Part shown: positions 17,138 through 25,815 of the stretch, in pieces | Layout of the letters: each line of letters begins with the position of its first letter | How positions within the stretch are numbered: position 1 is the first letter of the stretch | Origin: Burkholderiales bacterium Ga0074133 | GTDB taxonomy: Bacteria > Pseudomonadota > Gammaproteobacteria > Burkholderiales > Burkholderiaceae_C | NCBI GenBank assembly: GCA_001464865.1 | Contig: LNEG01000095.1 | Span: forward strand, 1-55,497 | Length of the DNA stretch: 55,497 bases | Direction of reading: 5' to 3' | Translations under genes and position numbers: made by a program | The notes under the pieces: model-generated | Database searches by the model: none | What the model was told of the DNA's origin: nothing | The model's input: only the letters and a program-made list of their open reading frames with translations

Positions 17138-18394
17138 ATGGCAACCCTTCAAAACGATGCTCGCCTGTTCGGGCTGGATCTTTCCGGCCTGGGCTCCGAG
17201 CTTCAACGCGCCTGGCGCGGCATGGCCCTGTGGCCCGTGTTCGCCTGGCTGCGACCCGAGCCCGCGGTGCTGTGGCGGCGCGCTGACGGTCGCGAGCAGC
17301 TGTACCGCGGCCCGCGCAGGCCACTGGTCACGCTTTCGCGCAGCGGCCGCGCCGCGCGGTTCGAAGCGGTCGAGATCCCCGAGTCGCTGCTGCTGCGGCA
17401 TTCCATTCAGCTCCCGCAGCTGCCTGCCGATGCCTTGCAAGGTGCACTCGAGCTGGCGGTGCAAGGCCTGAGCCCGTTTCCGGCCGGCGATCTGCTGTGG
17501 GCAAGGCTGGACAAGGCTGGCAGCCCGATGGCCTCCGCCGTACGTGCCCAAGGCATACCGGTGGTGATCACCTCCCGCCCGCTCGTGAAGTCTTACCTCA
17601 GCGAGCGTGCCGTTCCTTCGGCCTCGGGCGGCAAGCCGGTGGAGGCATGGGTTGACGTGCCAGGCTGTCTGCCTGTGGAACTACCCGGCTTTGGCCAAGC
17701 CCAGCGCCACCGCGACCGCCATCGCAAGCAGCAGGTCAACCTCGTGTTATTGATGCTGGCGCTGCTGCTGCTGAGTGCCATTGCGGTAACACCCAGCCTG
17801 CAGTTGCGCGAGCGCGCACTCGACGCACAGGCCCGGTACGCCAGCCTGCAGGCCGAAGTGACGCCCGTGGTGCGGCAGCGCGAATCTTTTGTCCGTGCCG
17901 AGGGGCTGCTCAAGGGGCTCGCCGATGCCGCCGGCCCTTCTTCCTCGGCACTGCAGATCATGGAAATGATCACCAAGGCGCTGCCCGACGACACCTCCCT
18001 GCAGTCGCTCCAGATCACCAACGCTGAAAACGCGGGCAAGTTGCCCAAGGTGCTGCTGACGGGGCAGGCCGCCAATGCCGCCGCGCTGATGCAGCAGCTG
18101 GGCAGCCAGCCGGGCTTTCGAGACGTGCGTGCCCCTAGCGCAGCAGTCAAACCCCTGGGTGCCATCAAGGAGAGCTTCACCATCGAGCTGGTAGTTGACG
18201 TGGCTGCCGCCAACCCCGCAGCGCCCGCTGGCTCTGCTGCTGCTGCTGCTGCTGCGCCTGCCAACGGCAGCGCACCCGCTGTACCCGCTGCACCGGCCGC
18301 TGCACCAGCCGCCGCAGCTACAGCAGCAGCACCTGCCGCTTCGGCGGCTGCCGCCCGTGCAGCCGCCAGCGCCCCTGCGGGAGCCAAACCATGA
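17138..18394 (+). CDS. gspL: Type II secretion protein GspL with an Ala/Pro-rich tail
   Basis: A 418-residue bitopic protein connecting GspE to the inner-membrane platform. The cytoplasmic part is about 195 residues, followed by one membrane helix (about 199-221, VNLVLLMLALLLLSAIAV) and a periplasmic PilN-like domain with a coiled segment. The last 70 or so residues are almost only Ala and Pro, encoded partly by seven tandem TGC units (18235-18255). The family does not normally carry this tail, and it may span the periplasm or be unstable in length. The gspM start overlaps the stop. Confidence 0.85.
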   Translation: MATLQNDARLFGLDLSGLGSELQRAWRGMALWPVFAWLRPEPAVLWRRADGREQLYRGPRRPLVTLSRSGRAARFEAVEIPESLLLRHSIQLPQLPADALQGALELAVQGLSPFPAGDLLWARLDKAGSPMASAVRAQGIPVVITSRPLVKSYLSERAVPSASGGKPVEAWVDVPGCLPVELPGFGQAQRHRDRHRKQQVNLVLLMLALLLLSAIAVTPSLQLRERALDAQARYASLQAEVTPVVRQRESFVRAEGLLKGLADAAGPSSSALQIMEMITKALPDDTSLQSLQITNAENAGKLPKVLLTGQAANAAALMQQLGSQPGFRDVRAPSAAVKPLGAIKESFTIELVVDVAAANPAAPAGSAAAAAAAPANGSAPAVPAAPAAAPAAAATAAAPAASAAAARAAASAPAGAKP

Positions 18395-18942
18395 CCGTCA
18401 CACAGATTCGCCAGGCCGTGCTGCAGGCCATCACTGTGGCCGTTGTACTGGCCGTGCCAGCCGGCGCAGGCTGGTGGGTGTGGACCAAGCACCAGTGGGC
18501 CACCGCCCAGCTCGCCCAGCTCGAACCACGCTATGCGCGCCTGGCAGGTCTGCAGCAAAGCAAGGACAAGCTGGCCCAGGCAGAAGCTTCGGCCAGGGCA
18601 CTGCTGGGTGCCCACGCCTACCCGGCCGAGCAGGACGCACTGCAGTCGGGCAACGACGCACAGCAACGCATCCGCACCCTGTTTGCCGACAGCAAGCTCG
18701 ACATCGGCAGCATCCAGGTGCTGCCGCCAAAAGAGCAGGGCGGTTTTGACCGCATCGGCATCGTCCTGCAGGTCGAGGGCGATCTCACCGGCCTGCAAAA
18801 CGCGCTCACCCTGCTCGAAAAGCAGTCGCCCACGGTGTGGCTCGACAGCGCCTCCATCCAGACCGTGGGCGTGGTCAAGCCCAAGATGGCCCAACGCCTT
18901 TCGGCGCGCCTGAGCTTTTCGGTGTGGAGGGTACGCTCATGA
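18391..18942 (+). CDS. gspM: Type II secretion protein GspM
   Basis: A 183-residue inner-membrane protein with one N-terminal membrane helix (about 9-29, VLQAITVAVVLAVPAGAGW) and a periplasmic ferredoxin-like domain. GspM partners GspL. Sequence conservation in this family is low, so the call rests on size, topology and position between gspL and the gspC/N gene. ATGA overlaps on both sides. Confidence 0.82.
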   Translation: MTVTQIRQAVLQAITVAVVLAVPAGAGWWVWTKHQWATAQLAQLEPRYARLAGLQQSKDKLAQAEASARALLGAHAYPAEQDALQSGNDAQQRIRTLFADSKLDIGSIQVLPPKEQGGFDRIGIVLQVEGDLTGLQNALTLLEKQSPTVWLDSASIQTVGVVKPKMAQRLSARLSFSVWRVRS

Positions 18943-19586
18943 TGGCCATGCGAATCTTGCTGGCACTGGTGCTGGCCCTTGCCGCCGGCCTGACGGCGCT
19001 GTGGCTGGGCCCCGACGCCAAGCCCCGTAACCACAGCTGGGTGCCACCTGCACCGCTGGCGCCCGAGATCACTGCCCCCAGCGCCCCGGCGGGACTGGAT
19101 GCGCGTGCCCCGGCAGGTGCCGGCGCGTACTTCGCCATCCTCGACCGGCCCATGTTTGCCCCCGACCGCCGCCCGCCGCCCCCGCCAGACGCCAAGCCTG
19201 CCGAGCCTCCACCCGACCCGCTGGCCGGGCTCACGCTGTTCGGCGTCTTCACGGGTTCGGATTTCAGCGGCATCGTGGCCCGCATCAACGACCGCGTGCG
19301 CCGCGTGCGCGTGGGCGAGCCGTTGGGTGAATGGACGGTGCAGGGTGTCGAAGGTCGCTCCGTGACCTTTGCGCGCGGCGATGAGACCCGCACCGTGCAA
19401 CTGGTGCATGCCTATGGCCAGCGCCTTCCGGCCCCGCCCGGCAGCGGTACCCCTGCGGCGGCCGCTCCATCGGGCCGGCCCGATCTCGCCTCCATACAGC
19501 AGCAAGACCAGGACGCTGCGCGCGAGCGCCTTCGCCAGCGCAATGAACTGTTTCGCAAGGCGGGCCTGCCGCCTGTCAAGGAATGA
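18939..19586 (+). CDS. GspC/XpsN-like secretion protein with HR domain
   Basis: A 215-residue protein: one N-terminal membrane helix (about 4-22), a Pro-rich linker, then the homology region LTLFGVFTGSDFSGIVARIN to about residue 155, which in GspC contacts the secretin. There is no PDZ domain. In Xanthomonas the gene in this place, between xpsM and xpsD, is xpsN, and no separate gspC starts this operon, so this protein probably does the GspC job. That role is inferred from order and the visible HR domain. Confidence 0.8.
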   Translation: MMAMRILLALVLALAAGLTALWLGPDAKPRNHSWVPPAPLAPEITAPSAPAGLDARAPAGAGAYFAILDRPMFAPDRRPPPPPDAKPAEPPPDPLAGLTLFGVFTGSDFSGIVARINDRVRRVRVGEPLGEWTVQGVEGRSVTFARGDETRTVQLVHAYGQRLPAPPGSGTPAAAAPSGRPDLASIQQQDQDAARERLRQRNELFRKAGLPPVKE

Positions 19587-22036
19587 ACACTGTGAAGAAC
19601 ATGGCCACCACATTCAACCGCGGGTTCGCAACCTGGGCCGCACTGGCGGCGCTCTGTGCCGGGGTTCCGGCCTGGGCCCAGTCGCCAACGCAGCCCGGCG
19701 CTGCCGAGCTTGCGCCCGTGACCCCTTCTGCCCCCACCTCTGCCGCCATGCCTGCCGCTACACCTGCGGCAACGCGCCCGGCTCCCGCGCAACCTCTTGG
19801 CGTATTGCCTGGTACGCGGCCTGCAGTGGCGGGAATACCCGGAGCGCCCGCAGACGATGCCCCCGCCGTGCAGGAGCCCCGCATTATCCGCGGCTCGGAT
19901 GCCGTGCTGGCCCCCGCACGCCCTTTTGCGCCCCTGCAAGGTGGCAACACCAGCTTCAAGTTTGAAGAAGCTCCCATCGCCGAATTTGCCACCATCGTCC
20001 TCAAGGACGTGATCAAGGCCGACTACGTGCTGCACCAGCCCATCGTGGGCTCGGTCACCCTGTCTACCGGCGGCGAGGTGTCGCCCGACCAGGCCGTGCT
20101 GCTGCTCGAAAGCGCCCTGCAGGCCAACGGTCTGGTCATGGCCCGCGACACCCGTGGCACTTACCACGTGGGCAAGCCCGAAGTAGTGCGCGGCATCGTG
20201 CCCGCCGTGCGCCAGGCAACGCCCGGCACACCGCTGCCGCCGGGTATTGGCGCCATCGTGGTCAAGCTCAACTACATCGGCGCGTCTGAAATGGCAGCCA
20301 TCCTGCGCCCCATGGCCGGGGCCGACGGCATCATGCGGGTAGACAACCTGCGCAACATCCTAGTGCTGGCGGGCAGCCGCACTCAAGCTGAGGGCTGGCT
20401 CGACCTGGTCGCCACCTTCGACGTCGACCTGCTGAAGGGCATGTCGGTAGGCGTGTTCCCCCTCAAACACGTATCGGTGCGCGAGGTCGAAACTGCGCTC
20501 GCCCTGTTGTCGGGCAGCCCGGCTGCTGCAGCAGCGCCTGCAGCAGGCCAGCCAGCCCGGCCTGGTGCCGGTGGCACCGCCAGCGCATCCAGCGCCGGGG
20601 CAGGGGCCGTGGCACCCAGCGATTCCAGCCCGCTGTTCGGTGCCTTCCGCGTGATGCCCATCGAGCGCCTGAACAGCATTATGGTCGTCACGCCGCGCGC
20701 GGCTTATCTGGAAGAAGCCCGCCGCTGGATCGAAAAGCTTGACCAGCCCGGCGGCAACAGCGCTGAACCCCAGCTTTTCATCTACCAGGTGCAAAACGTC
20801 AATGCGCGCCACCTGGCGTCGGTGCTCAGCGGCATATTTGGCGGCACCGGCGCAGCAGGGCAGGGCCCCAGCGGCGTGGCCCCCGGCCTGACCAGCGCAA
20901 CCGGTAACTCGCAGGGCGGCTTCAACGCTTTTGGCAATACCACCGGCAATGCCTTCGGCAGCAGCATGGGCACGGGTACCACCGGCTTTGGCGGCACTGC
21001 CAACCGCTTGGGCACCACCGGCTTTGGCAATACGCTGGGCAGCGGTACCAGCGCCCTGGGCGCGCGCACCGGCACCCAGCAAAACCTGGGTGCGGCAGGC
21101 ACGCAAGGCCAGGGTGCGGTGGCTGCCAACATCGGCGGCATCCGCGTGATGGCCGACGAGCTCAACAACTCGGTGCTGGTGTGGAGCACCAAGGCCGAAT
21201 ACAACAAGATCGAAGCCACCCTGAAGCGGCTCGACCTGCCGCTGACCCAGGTGCTCATCGAAGCCAGCATTGTCGAAGTCACCCTGAACGACGACCTGGA
21301 GTACGGCTTGCAGTGGGCCTTTAACGACAGCCGCTCGGGCACCGACTACACCGGCCGGGGCGTGCTCAGCAACGCCGGGGCCGGGGTGCTGGGCCCGGCG
21401 CTGGCCGGTTTTTCGTACACGCTGAGGAACCCTGCGGGCAACGTGCGCGCGGTGCTCAATGCGCTGAGCAAGAAAACATCGGTCAAAGTCATCTCCAGCC
21501 CATCCCTGATGGTGCTGGACAACCACTCAGCCTCCATCGCCGTAGGCACGCAAACCCCCATCCAGGCAGGTGAAACGGTTACCACCGACGGCATCATCCG
21601 CACCAGCATCCAGTACAAGGACACCGGGGTCAACCTCATGGTCACGCCCTCGGTCAACGCGGGCAATGTGGTCACCATGCAGGTCGACCAGTCGGTCACC
21701 GACGTGGGTGAGAAAGACGTTGTGAGCGGCCAGCGGGCGTTCTTGCAGCGCCAGCTCTCCAGCAAGCTGGCGGTGCGCTCGGGCGAATCCATCGTCATGG
21801 GCGGCCTCATCCAGAGCAACAACACCACGTCCAAGTCGGGCCTGCCCATCCTGCACAATCTTCCCTTGGTGGGCAGTCTGTTTGGCTCCACCGTCAACAA
21901 CGGCACCCGCACCGAGCTGCTGGTGGTCATCACCCCCCGCGTGGTGCGCACCGATGTCGACATCCGCGAAGTGAGCGACGAACTGCGCGACCGCCTGCGC
22001 GGCCTAACTTCCGTATTGCCACCGCGCCAGCCCTAA
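19583..22036 (+). CDS. gspD: Type II secretion secretin GspD
   Basis: An 817-residue outer-membrane secretin. A signal peptide ends near residue 32 (CAGVPAWAQ). N0 starts at FKFEEAPIAEFATIVLKDVI, followed by N1-N3 repeats; the secretin core has VISSPSLMVLDNHSASIAVG and LPLVGSLFGSTVNNGTRTEL near the C terminus. Two low-complexity inserts stand out: Ala/Gly/Pro at about 310-350 and a Gly/Thr/Asn-rich block at about 420-515 within the N-domain region, much longer than usual. An internal start at MATTFNRGF (19601) is possible. Last gene of the operon; a stem-loop follows. Confidence 0.95.
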   Translation: MNTVKNMATTFNRGFATWAALAALCAGVPAWAQSPTQPGAAELAPVTPSAPTSAAMPAATPAATRPAPAQPLGVLPGTRPAVAGIPGAPADDAPAVQEPRIIRGSDAVLAPARPFAPLQGGNTSFKFEEAPIAEFATIVLKDVIKADYVLHQPIVGSVTLSTGGEVSPDQAVLLLESALQANGLVMARDTRGTYHVGKPEVVRGIVPAVRQATPGTPLPPGIGAIVVKLNYIGASEMAAILRPMAGADGIMRVDNLRNILVLAGSRTQAEGWLDLVATFDVDLLKGMSVGVFPLKHVSVREVETALALLSGSPAAAAAPAAGQPARPGAGGTASASSAGAGAVAPSDSSPLFGAFRVMPIERLNSIMVVTPRAAYLEEARRWIEKLDQPGGNSAEPQLFIYQVQNVNARHLASVLSGIFGGTGAAGQGPSGVAPGLTSATGNSQGGFNAFGNTTGNAFGSSMGTGTTGFGGTANRLGTTGFGNTLGSGTSALGARTGTQQNLGAAGTQGQGAVAANIGGIRVMADELNNSVLVWSTKAEYNKIEATLKRLDLPLTQVLIEASIVEVTLNDDLEYGLQWAFNDSRSGTDYTGRGVLSNAGAGVLGPALAGFSYTLRNPAGNVRAVLNALSKKTSVKVISSPSLMVLDNHSASIAVGTQTPIQAGETVTTDGIIRTSIQYKDTGVNLMVTPSVNAGNVVTMQVDQSVTDVGEKDVVSGQRAFLQRQLSSKLAVRSGESIVMGGLIQSNNTTSKSGLPILHNLPLVGSLFGSTVNNGTRTELLVVITPRVVRTDVDIREVSDELRDRLRGLTSVLPPRQP

Positions 22037-22041
22037 CTGCG

Positions 22042-22065
22042 GCAGCGCCTGCGCCGTGGCGCTGC
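22042..22065 (+). terminator. Possible stem-loop terminator after gspD
   Basis: GCAGCGCC (22042-22049) pairs with GGCGCTGC (22058-22065), an 8-bp GC stem with an 8-base loop, six bases after the gspD stop. No T-run follows, so it may act with Rho or only protect the mRNA end. Confidence 0.4.
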
Positions 22066-22141
22066 GCCCGCCCGTTATGGGTTAGCCAAGGCCCCTTGCT
22101 CCAGCCCCCGGCTTGCAGCTGGGCCATTGAAACCGCCAGCA

Positions 22142-22153
22142 ACATATATATGT
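22142..22153. promoter_or_regulatory. 12-base perfect palindrome upstream of the lipoprotein gene
   Basis: ACATATATATGT is a perfect palindrome in an otherwise GC-rich gap, 91 bases before the ATG at 22245. It could be a regulator site or part of a promoter -10 region. No family can be assigned. Confidence 0.35.
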
Positions 22154-22244
22154 AAGCGCGTGCAAAGTAGCCCGTTTTGAAAGCCGGGCGCTGCATTTTT
22201 GGGTTTTTACCCGCTGATCCCCTCACCTCAAGGAGCTACTGGTA

Positions 22245-22688
22245 ATGAACTTCATGATCCATCGCAACAAAACCACTGGTGGCCGCTTGGCCCTGGCAGC
22301 CGTGCTGGCCGCCGCGGCGCTGGCCTCCACCGGCTGCGCCAGCATGGGTGGTGCTGGCGCCACGCCCGAGGCCCAGGTGGCCCAGCTGGCCAACCAGCGC
22401 TGGGGCCATCTCATCGCTGGTGACTGGCAAAAGGCGTACAACATGCTCACGCCCGGCTACCGCAACTTGCACGACCTGCGCGAGTACCAAGGTCAGTTCA
22501 AGGGCGCCGTGCAGTGGAAGAAGGCCGAGGTGGCCAGCACCACCTGCGAGCCCGAAAAGTGTGAGGTACGCATCGAACTGACCGTCGCATCGCCCTTTGG
22601 GCGTGGCAAAGGCGACACAATCAGCACCTTCTTTAACGAAACATGGTTGAAGGAAGGTGACCGCTGGTACTATTACGAGAAGCCCTGA
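22245..22688 (+). CDS. Small predicted lipoprotein
   Basis: A 147-residue exported protein. The N terminus has basic residues, a hydrophobic stretch (LALAAVLAAAALAS) and a cysteine in STGCASM, a weak lipobox, so lipidation at that Cys is likely but not certain. The mature part resembles a small NTF2-like or SnoaL-like fold (NQRWGHLIAGDWQKAYNMLT, ending WLKEGDRWYYYEKP). AGGAG at 22231-22235 lies nine bases before the ATG. It lies between the secretion operon and the surface protein; its function is unknown. Confidence 0.75.
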   Translation: MNFMIHRNKTTGGRLALAAVLAAAALASTGCASMGGAGATPEAQVAQLANQRWGHLIAGDWQKAYNMLTPGYRNLHDLREYQGQFKGAVQWKKAEVASTTCEPEKCEVRIELTVASPFGRGKGDTISTFFNETWLKEGDRWYYYEKP

Positions 22689-22994
22689 CGCGCAGGCGGC
22701 AGTGGCGGGATGTGCAACAGTGGTTGCCAAGGGTTCGGTAGCTACCGGACTGTTGGTGGCAGGTTTGCATGCTCTGCTGGGCTTGATCTGTGTGTCAGCA
22801 CCAGTTCATTGGGAAGGGAGACTGTCCTATCGAGTGACCGTTTTTTAAGCTTGTGGGGTCGCCTGTTGCTTTTTATCGACAACTGCTTGCGGCCGGTGGG
22901 CTCCATAGGCTAATTCCAAAGACCCTGTGCTAACATTTCGAAGCGTAAACAATCCTGGTAGTTGCGCTTACCAACTTTCTTAACGGAGTTTTGA
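22689..22994 (+). promoter_or_regulatory. Upstream region of the surface-protein gene
   Basis: These 306 bases hold no gene. They contain a 12-base perfect palindrome, CGGTAGCTACCG (22736-22747), within a longer weak stem, and a T-run at 22841-22846. The stretch becomes AT-richer towards 22995 and ends in a good ribosome binding site (ACGGAG, 22983-22988). A weak -10-like TAACAT lies at 22931-22936, without a convincing -35. A strong promoter is expected from the gene's codon use, but I cannot place it. Confidence 0.4.
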
Positions 22995-24668
22995 ATGAAA
23001 AAAAGTATTCTCTCTGCAAGCATTGCTGCCATGATTGGTGGTCTGGGCTTTGCTGGCTTGGCTAACGCTGGTGTGCACGTTCCTGCAGGTAACGCAGCAA
23101 ACGCTCTGAGTATCAACGAAGCCGGCATCGGCCACATTCTGGTGGTGCCTTACTTCACGACCCAAGGCTCGAACGCTACGCTGTTGAACATCACCAACAC
23201 CGACACCGTTAACGGCAAGCTGGTGAAGGTTCGTTTCCGCGGTGCTTCGAACTCTGACGACATTTTTGACTTCACGCTCGCTCTGTCGCCAGGCGACGTC
23301 TGGGCAGCCAAGGTCAGCCAAGGTGCTGATGGCCGTTCGCAACTGGAAACCGCCGACAAGTCGTGCACGCTTCCGGCCTTTGTTGCAACGCAAAAGAATT
23401 CGTTCCCTACGTCGCGTCTGAACCCCGCGTTCACGGATGTGCAAAAGGCTAACGAAACCCGCGAAGGTTACGTTGAAATCTTGGCTATGGCCAATATCTT
23501 CAAGGCTGGTGTGGCCGATCAAGCTGTCGGTGGTATCACCCCTGCAACCAGCCCGGTGTTCACGGCTATCAAGCACGTTAATGGCGTCGCTCCTTGCACT
23601 GCCACTGTGCTGGATACGTTCAAGACCGACACTACGGCTCTGACCGGTGCTGCTACCAGCGCTGCGGCCAAGGGTCTGACCAACCCGACGGGCGGTCTGA
23701 TGGCTAATTGGACCATCATCGACGTTGTGAAGACTGCTACGTTCTCGGGTGCTGCAACTGCCATCCGCGCTACTGGTGCTGGCGCAGCTGACGTGAATGC
23801 TAACCTCGTGTTCTTCCCACAGTCGGATGATCTGGCCACGACCACAGCCGGCTTGAATATCAACGAGCTGACAGCGGACCCGCTGCTGCGCAGCGCAAAC
23901 CGCGTTGCCACTGATGCTGCCACGGGTTCAGTCGGTGCAGTAACCAGCACGACTCCCTTCATCGCTGCTTCGTACTACGATCTGCCTGATCTGTCGACGC
24001 CTTACGTTTCTGCCCTGTCCGCTACTGCTCCTATCGAGCAGGCGCACGAGCTGACCCGTGTGATCGCTGCGAAGAAGGTTGTCAACGAGTACCTGACCAC
24101 GACTAGCATTGCCGCTACGACTGACTGGGTGTTCTCTATGCCTACCCGTCGCTACAACGTGGCAGTGAACTACCGCTTCACCAGCCCACTGAGCACGAAC
24201 AGCCGTGTTTACACGGATTGGAATGCTTCTACGACCGCTGCAGTGTCGAACTTCTTCTCCGCCGCCAATACCTCGTTGGTGAACGGTCAAGTTTGCGTTG
24301 CTGCGGACACGGGTGCCAACGGTGTGAACCAGTGGGACCGCGAAGAAACGACTACTTCTAGCCAGTTCGTCATCTCGCCCGGTACGGTGACTTCGATCCG
24401 TTTCTGCGGTGAAACGTCCGTGCTGGCTATCAACAACGGCACGAACACAGCCTCTGGCTCGCTGTCGGCTTCGGTGGCTCTGCAAAACCTGAACGTGAAT
24501 GCAAACGAAGGTTGGATCAGCTTGGGTACCTCGGGTCTGGCACTCCGTACTGGTGTTGGTCCTGAAGTGTTCTCGACTACTGCCACCAAGGGTCTCCCAG
24601 TACTGGGCGCGGCTTTCGCCAAGTCCACCTCTTTTGGCGCAGTGTGGCCACACCGCTTCACCCGTTAA
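22995..24668 (+). CDS. Exported surface protein, probably abundant (S-layer/nanopod-like candidate)
   Basis: A 557-residue protein with a clean signal peptide (MKKSILSASIAAMIGGLGFA, cleaved after LANA). The mature protein is rich in Thr, Ala, Ser and Asn, has four cysteines and no membrane helix, as in secreted surface proteins. Its codon use is unlike its neighbours, favouring GCT for Ala and CGT for Arg, which suggests high expression. A good Shine-Dalgarno precedes it and a strong terminator follows, so it is monocistronic. Comamonadaceae carry surface-layer proteins of this general kind, such as Delftia NpdA of nanopods; I raise that as a hypothesis, not an identification. The adjacent secretion operon and prolyl isomerase suggest how it may be exported and folded. 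Confidence 0.75.
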   Translation: MKKSILSASIAAMIGGLGFAGLANAGVHVPAGNAANALSINEAGIGHILVVPYFTTQGSNATLLNITNTDTVNGKLVKVRFRGASNSDDIFDFTLALSPGDVWAAKVSQGADGRSQLETADKSCTLPAFVATQKNSFPTSRLNPAFTDVQKANETREGYVEILAMANIFKAGVADQAVGGITPATSPVFTAIKHVNGVAPCTATVLDTFKTDTTALTGAATSAAAKGLTNPTGGLMANWTIIDVVKTATFSGAATAIRATGAGAADVNANLVFFPQSDDLATTTAGLNINELTADPLLRSANRVATDAATGSVGAVTSTTPFIAASYYDLPDLSTPYVSALSATAPIEQAHELTRVIAAKKVVNEYLTTTSIAATTDWVFSMPTRRYNVAVNYRFTSPLSTNSRVYTDWNASTTAAVSNFFSAANTSLVNGQVCVAADTGANGVNQWDREETTTSSQFVISPGTVTSIRFCGETSVLAINNGTNTASGSLSASVALQNLNVNANEGWISLGTSGLALRTGVGPEVFSTTATKGLPVLGAAFAKSTSFGAVWPHRFTR

Positions 24669-24689
24669 TTCGGTTGGTTAGCGCATAAC

Positions 24690-24707
24690 GAGCCGCTTCG
24701 GCGGTTC
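24690..24707 (+). repeat. Stem-loop with TTCG tetraloop after the surface-protein gene
   Basis: GAGCCGC and GCGGTTC (one G-T pair) enclose TTCG, a very stable RNA loop, 22 bases after the stop codon and just before the main terminator. It may protect the 3' end of an abundant mRNA. Confidence 0.55.
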
Positions 24708-24710
24708 ATT

Positions 24711-24742
24711 AAAAAAGGCGGGAACTTCCCGCCTTTTTTTTT
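24711..24742 (+). terminator. Strong intrinsic terminator of the surface-protein gene
   Basis: An A-tract is followed by GGCGGGAA, a one-base turn and TTCCCGCC, then a run of nine T. It is the clearest Rho-independent terminator in the window. The A-tract on the other side would also let it work in reverse. Confidence 0.92.
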
Positions 24743-24854
24743 GATCAGGGAGCTTAGCCTGCTGATGCCTGTAGATCTCGTCACAGATGCGGACCACGAC
24801 AGGACTCCATTCGTAGCAGGCTGGCTCGCCTCTTCTTCACACCATTCACTGTCT

Positions 24855-25766
24855 ATGCTCTTTGAACACCGTATTTCAGCGCTCATGCGCTTCGCCGCCG
24901 TATTCGCTGTTAGCGTGCCCCTCGCGTCCGTAGTCCATGCAGCCGATGCTTTCGGCCAGGGCGTGATCATCGAAGCGCAAGGTGTAGCCATCACGGTCCA
25001 CGACCTTGATGCAGAAATCATGAAGGCACCGCCCGAAGTGCGGGCAGGCCTGTTTACCCGCAAGGAAGCCTTGGCCCAATTGGCATCCAACCTCCTGATG
25101 CGCCGTGTACTCGCCAAGCAGGCTGAAACCTCCGGTGCTGCCAACACGCCAGTGTTTAAGGCTGCTGTGCAGCTCAGCCGCGATCGTGTTCTGTCTGATG
25201 TGCAGTTAGCCCGAATGGACCAGATCAACAAGCCGACCGACGCTGCGTTGGAGCAACGCGCACAGGAAATTTATCGTGCTGATGCCGCCCGCTTCGAAAT
25301 TGCCGAAGAGGTGCAGGCCAGCCACATCCTTGTTCTGGCGACTGAAGCAGACGCCGAACAAAAGGCTGCGCAAATCCTGGCCGACCTAAAGGCGGGCAAG
25401 GATTTCGCCGAGCTGGCCAAGGCCAAATCGCAAGACCCGGGCAGTGGCTCCAAGGGCGGCGACCTCGGCTACTTCAAGCGCGGCCGCATGGTCAAAGAGT
25501 TTGAAGATACCGCCTTCAAGATGAAAGTGGGCGACGTTAGCGATGTCATCAAGAGCCAGTTCGGCTTCCATATTATCAAGGTGACAGACCGCAAAGAAGC
25601 GGGCAAGCAGCCTTTCGAGCAAGTACGTGAGACTCTGATTGCGGAAGCAAGCCAAAAGATCTTGAACGAGGCCCGCATCAAGGCGGGTGAGGCCATCATG
25701 AGCCGGGCCAAAGCGAACCCCGAAGCGCTGGACGCCTACGTGGCGAGCCAGCCGAAGGCGAACTGA
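24855..25766 (+). CDS. Exported peptidyl-prolyl cis-trans isomerase (parvulin/PpiC type)
   Basis: About 303 residues. The N terminus is a signal peptide ending VPLASVVHA-ADA, a SurA-like chaperone part follows, then a parvulin domain at about 152-249 (VQASHILVLATEADAEQKAA, GSGSKGGDLGYFKRGRM, FGFHIIKVTDR). Such proteins fold or escort exported proteins in the periplasm. The start at 24855 is chosen to keep the full signal peptide; 24885 (MRFAAVF) is equally good and no clear ribosome binding site separates them. It follows the surface-protein terminator by about 110 bases, suggesting a dedicated folding factor. Confidence 0.87.
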   Translation: MLFEHRISALMRFAAVFAVSVPLASVVHAADAFGQGVIIEAQGVAITVHDLDAEIMKAPPEVRAGLFTRKEALAQLASNLLMRRVLAKQAETSGAANTPVFKAAVQLSRDRVLSDVQLARMDQINKPTDAALEQRAQEIYRADAARFEIAEEVQASHILVLATEADAEQKAAQILADLKAGKDFAELAKAKSQDPGSGSKGGDLGYFKRGRMVKEFEDTAFKMKVGDVSDVIKSQFGFHIIKVTDRKEAGKQPFEQVRETLIAEASQKILNEARIKAGEAIMSRAKANPEALDAYVASQPKAN

Positions 25767-25815
25767 CTGATGACAATTTCCGCCTTCTGACCGACTACCG
25801 AGGTACCCAGAAGCC

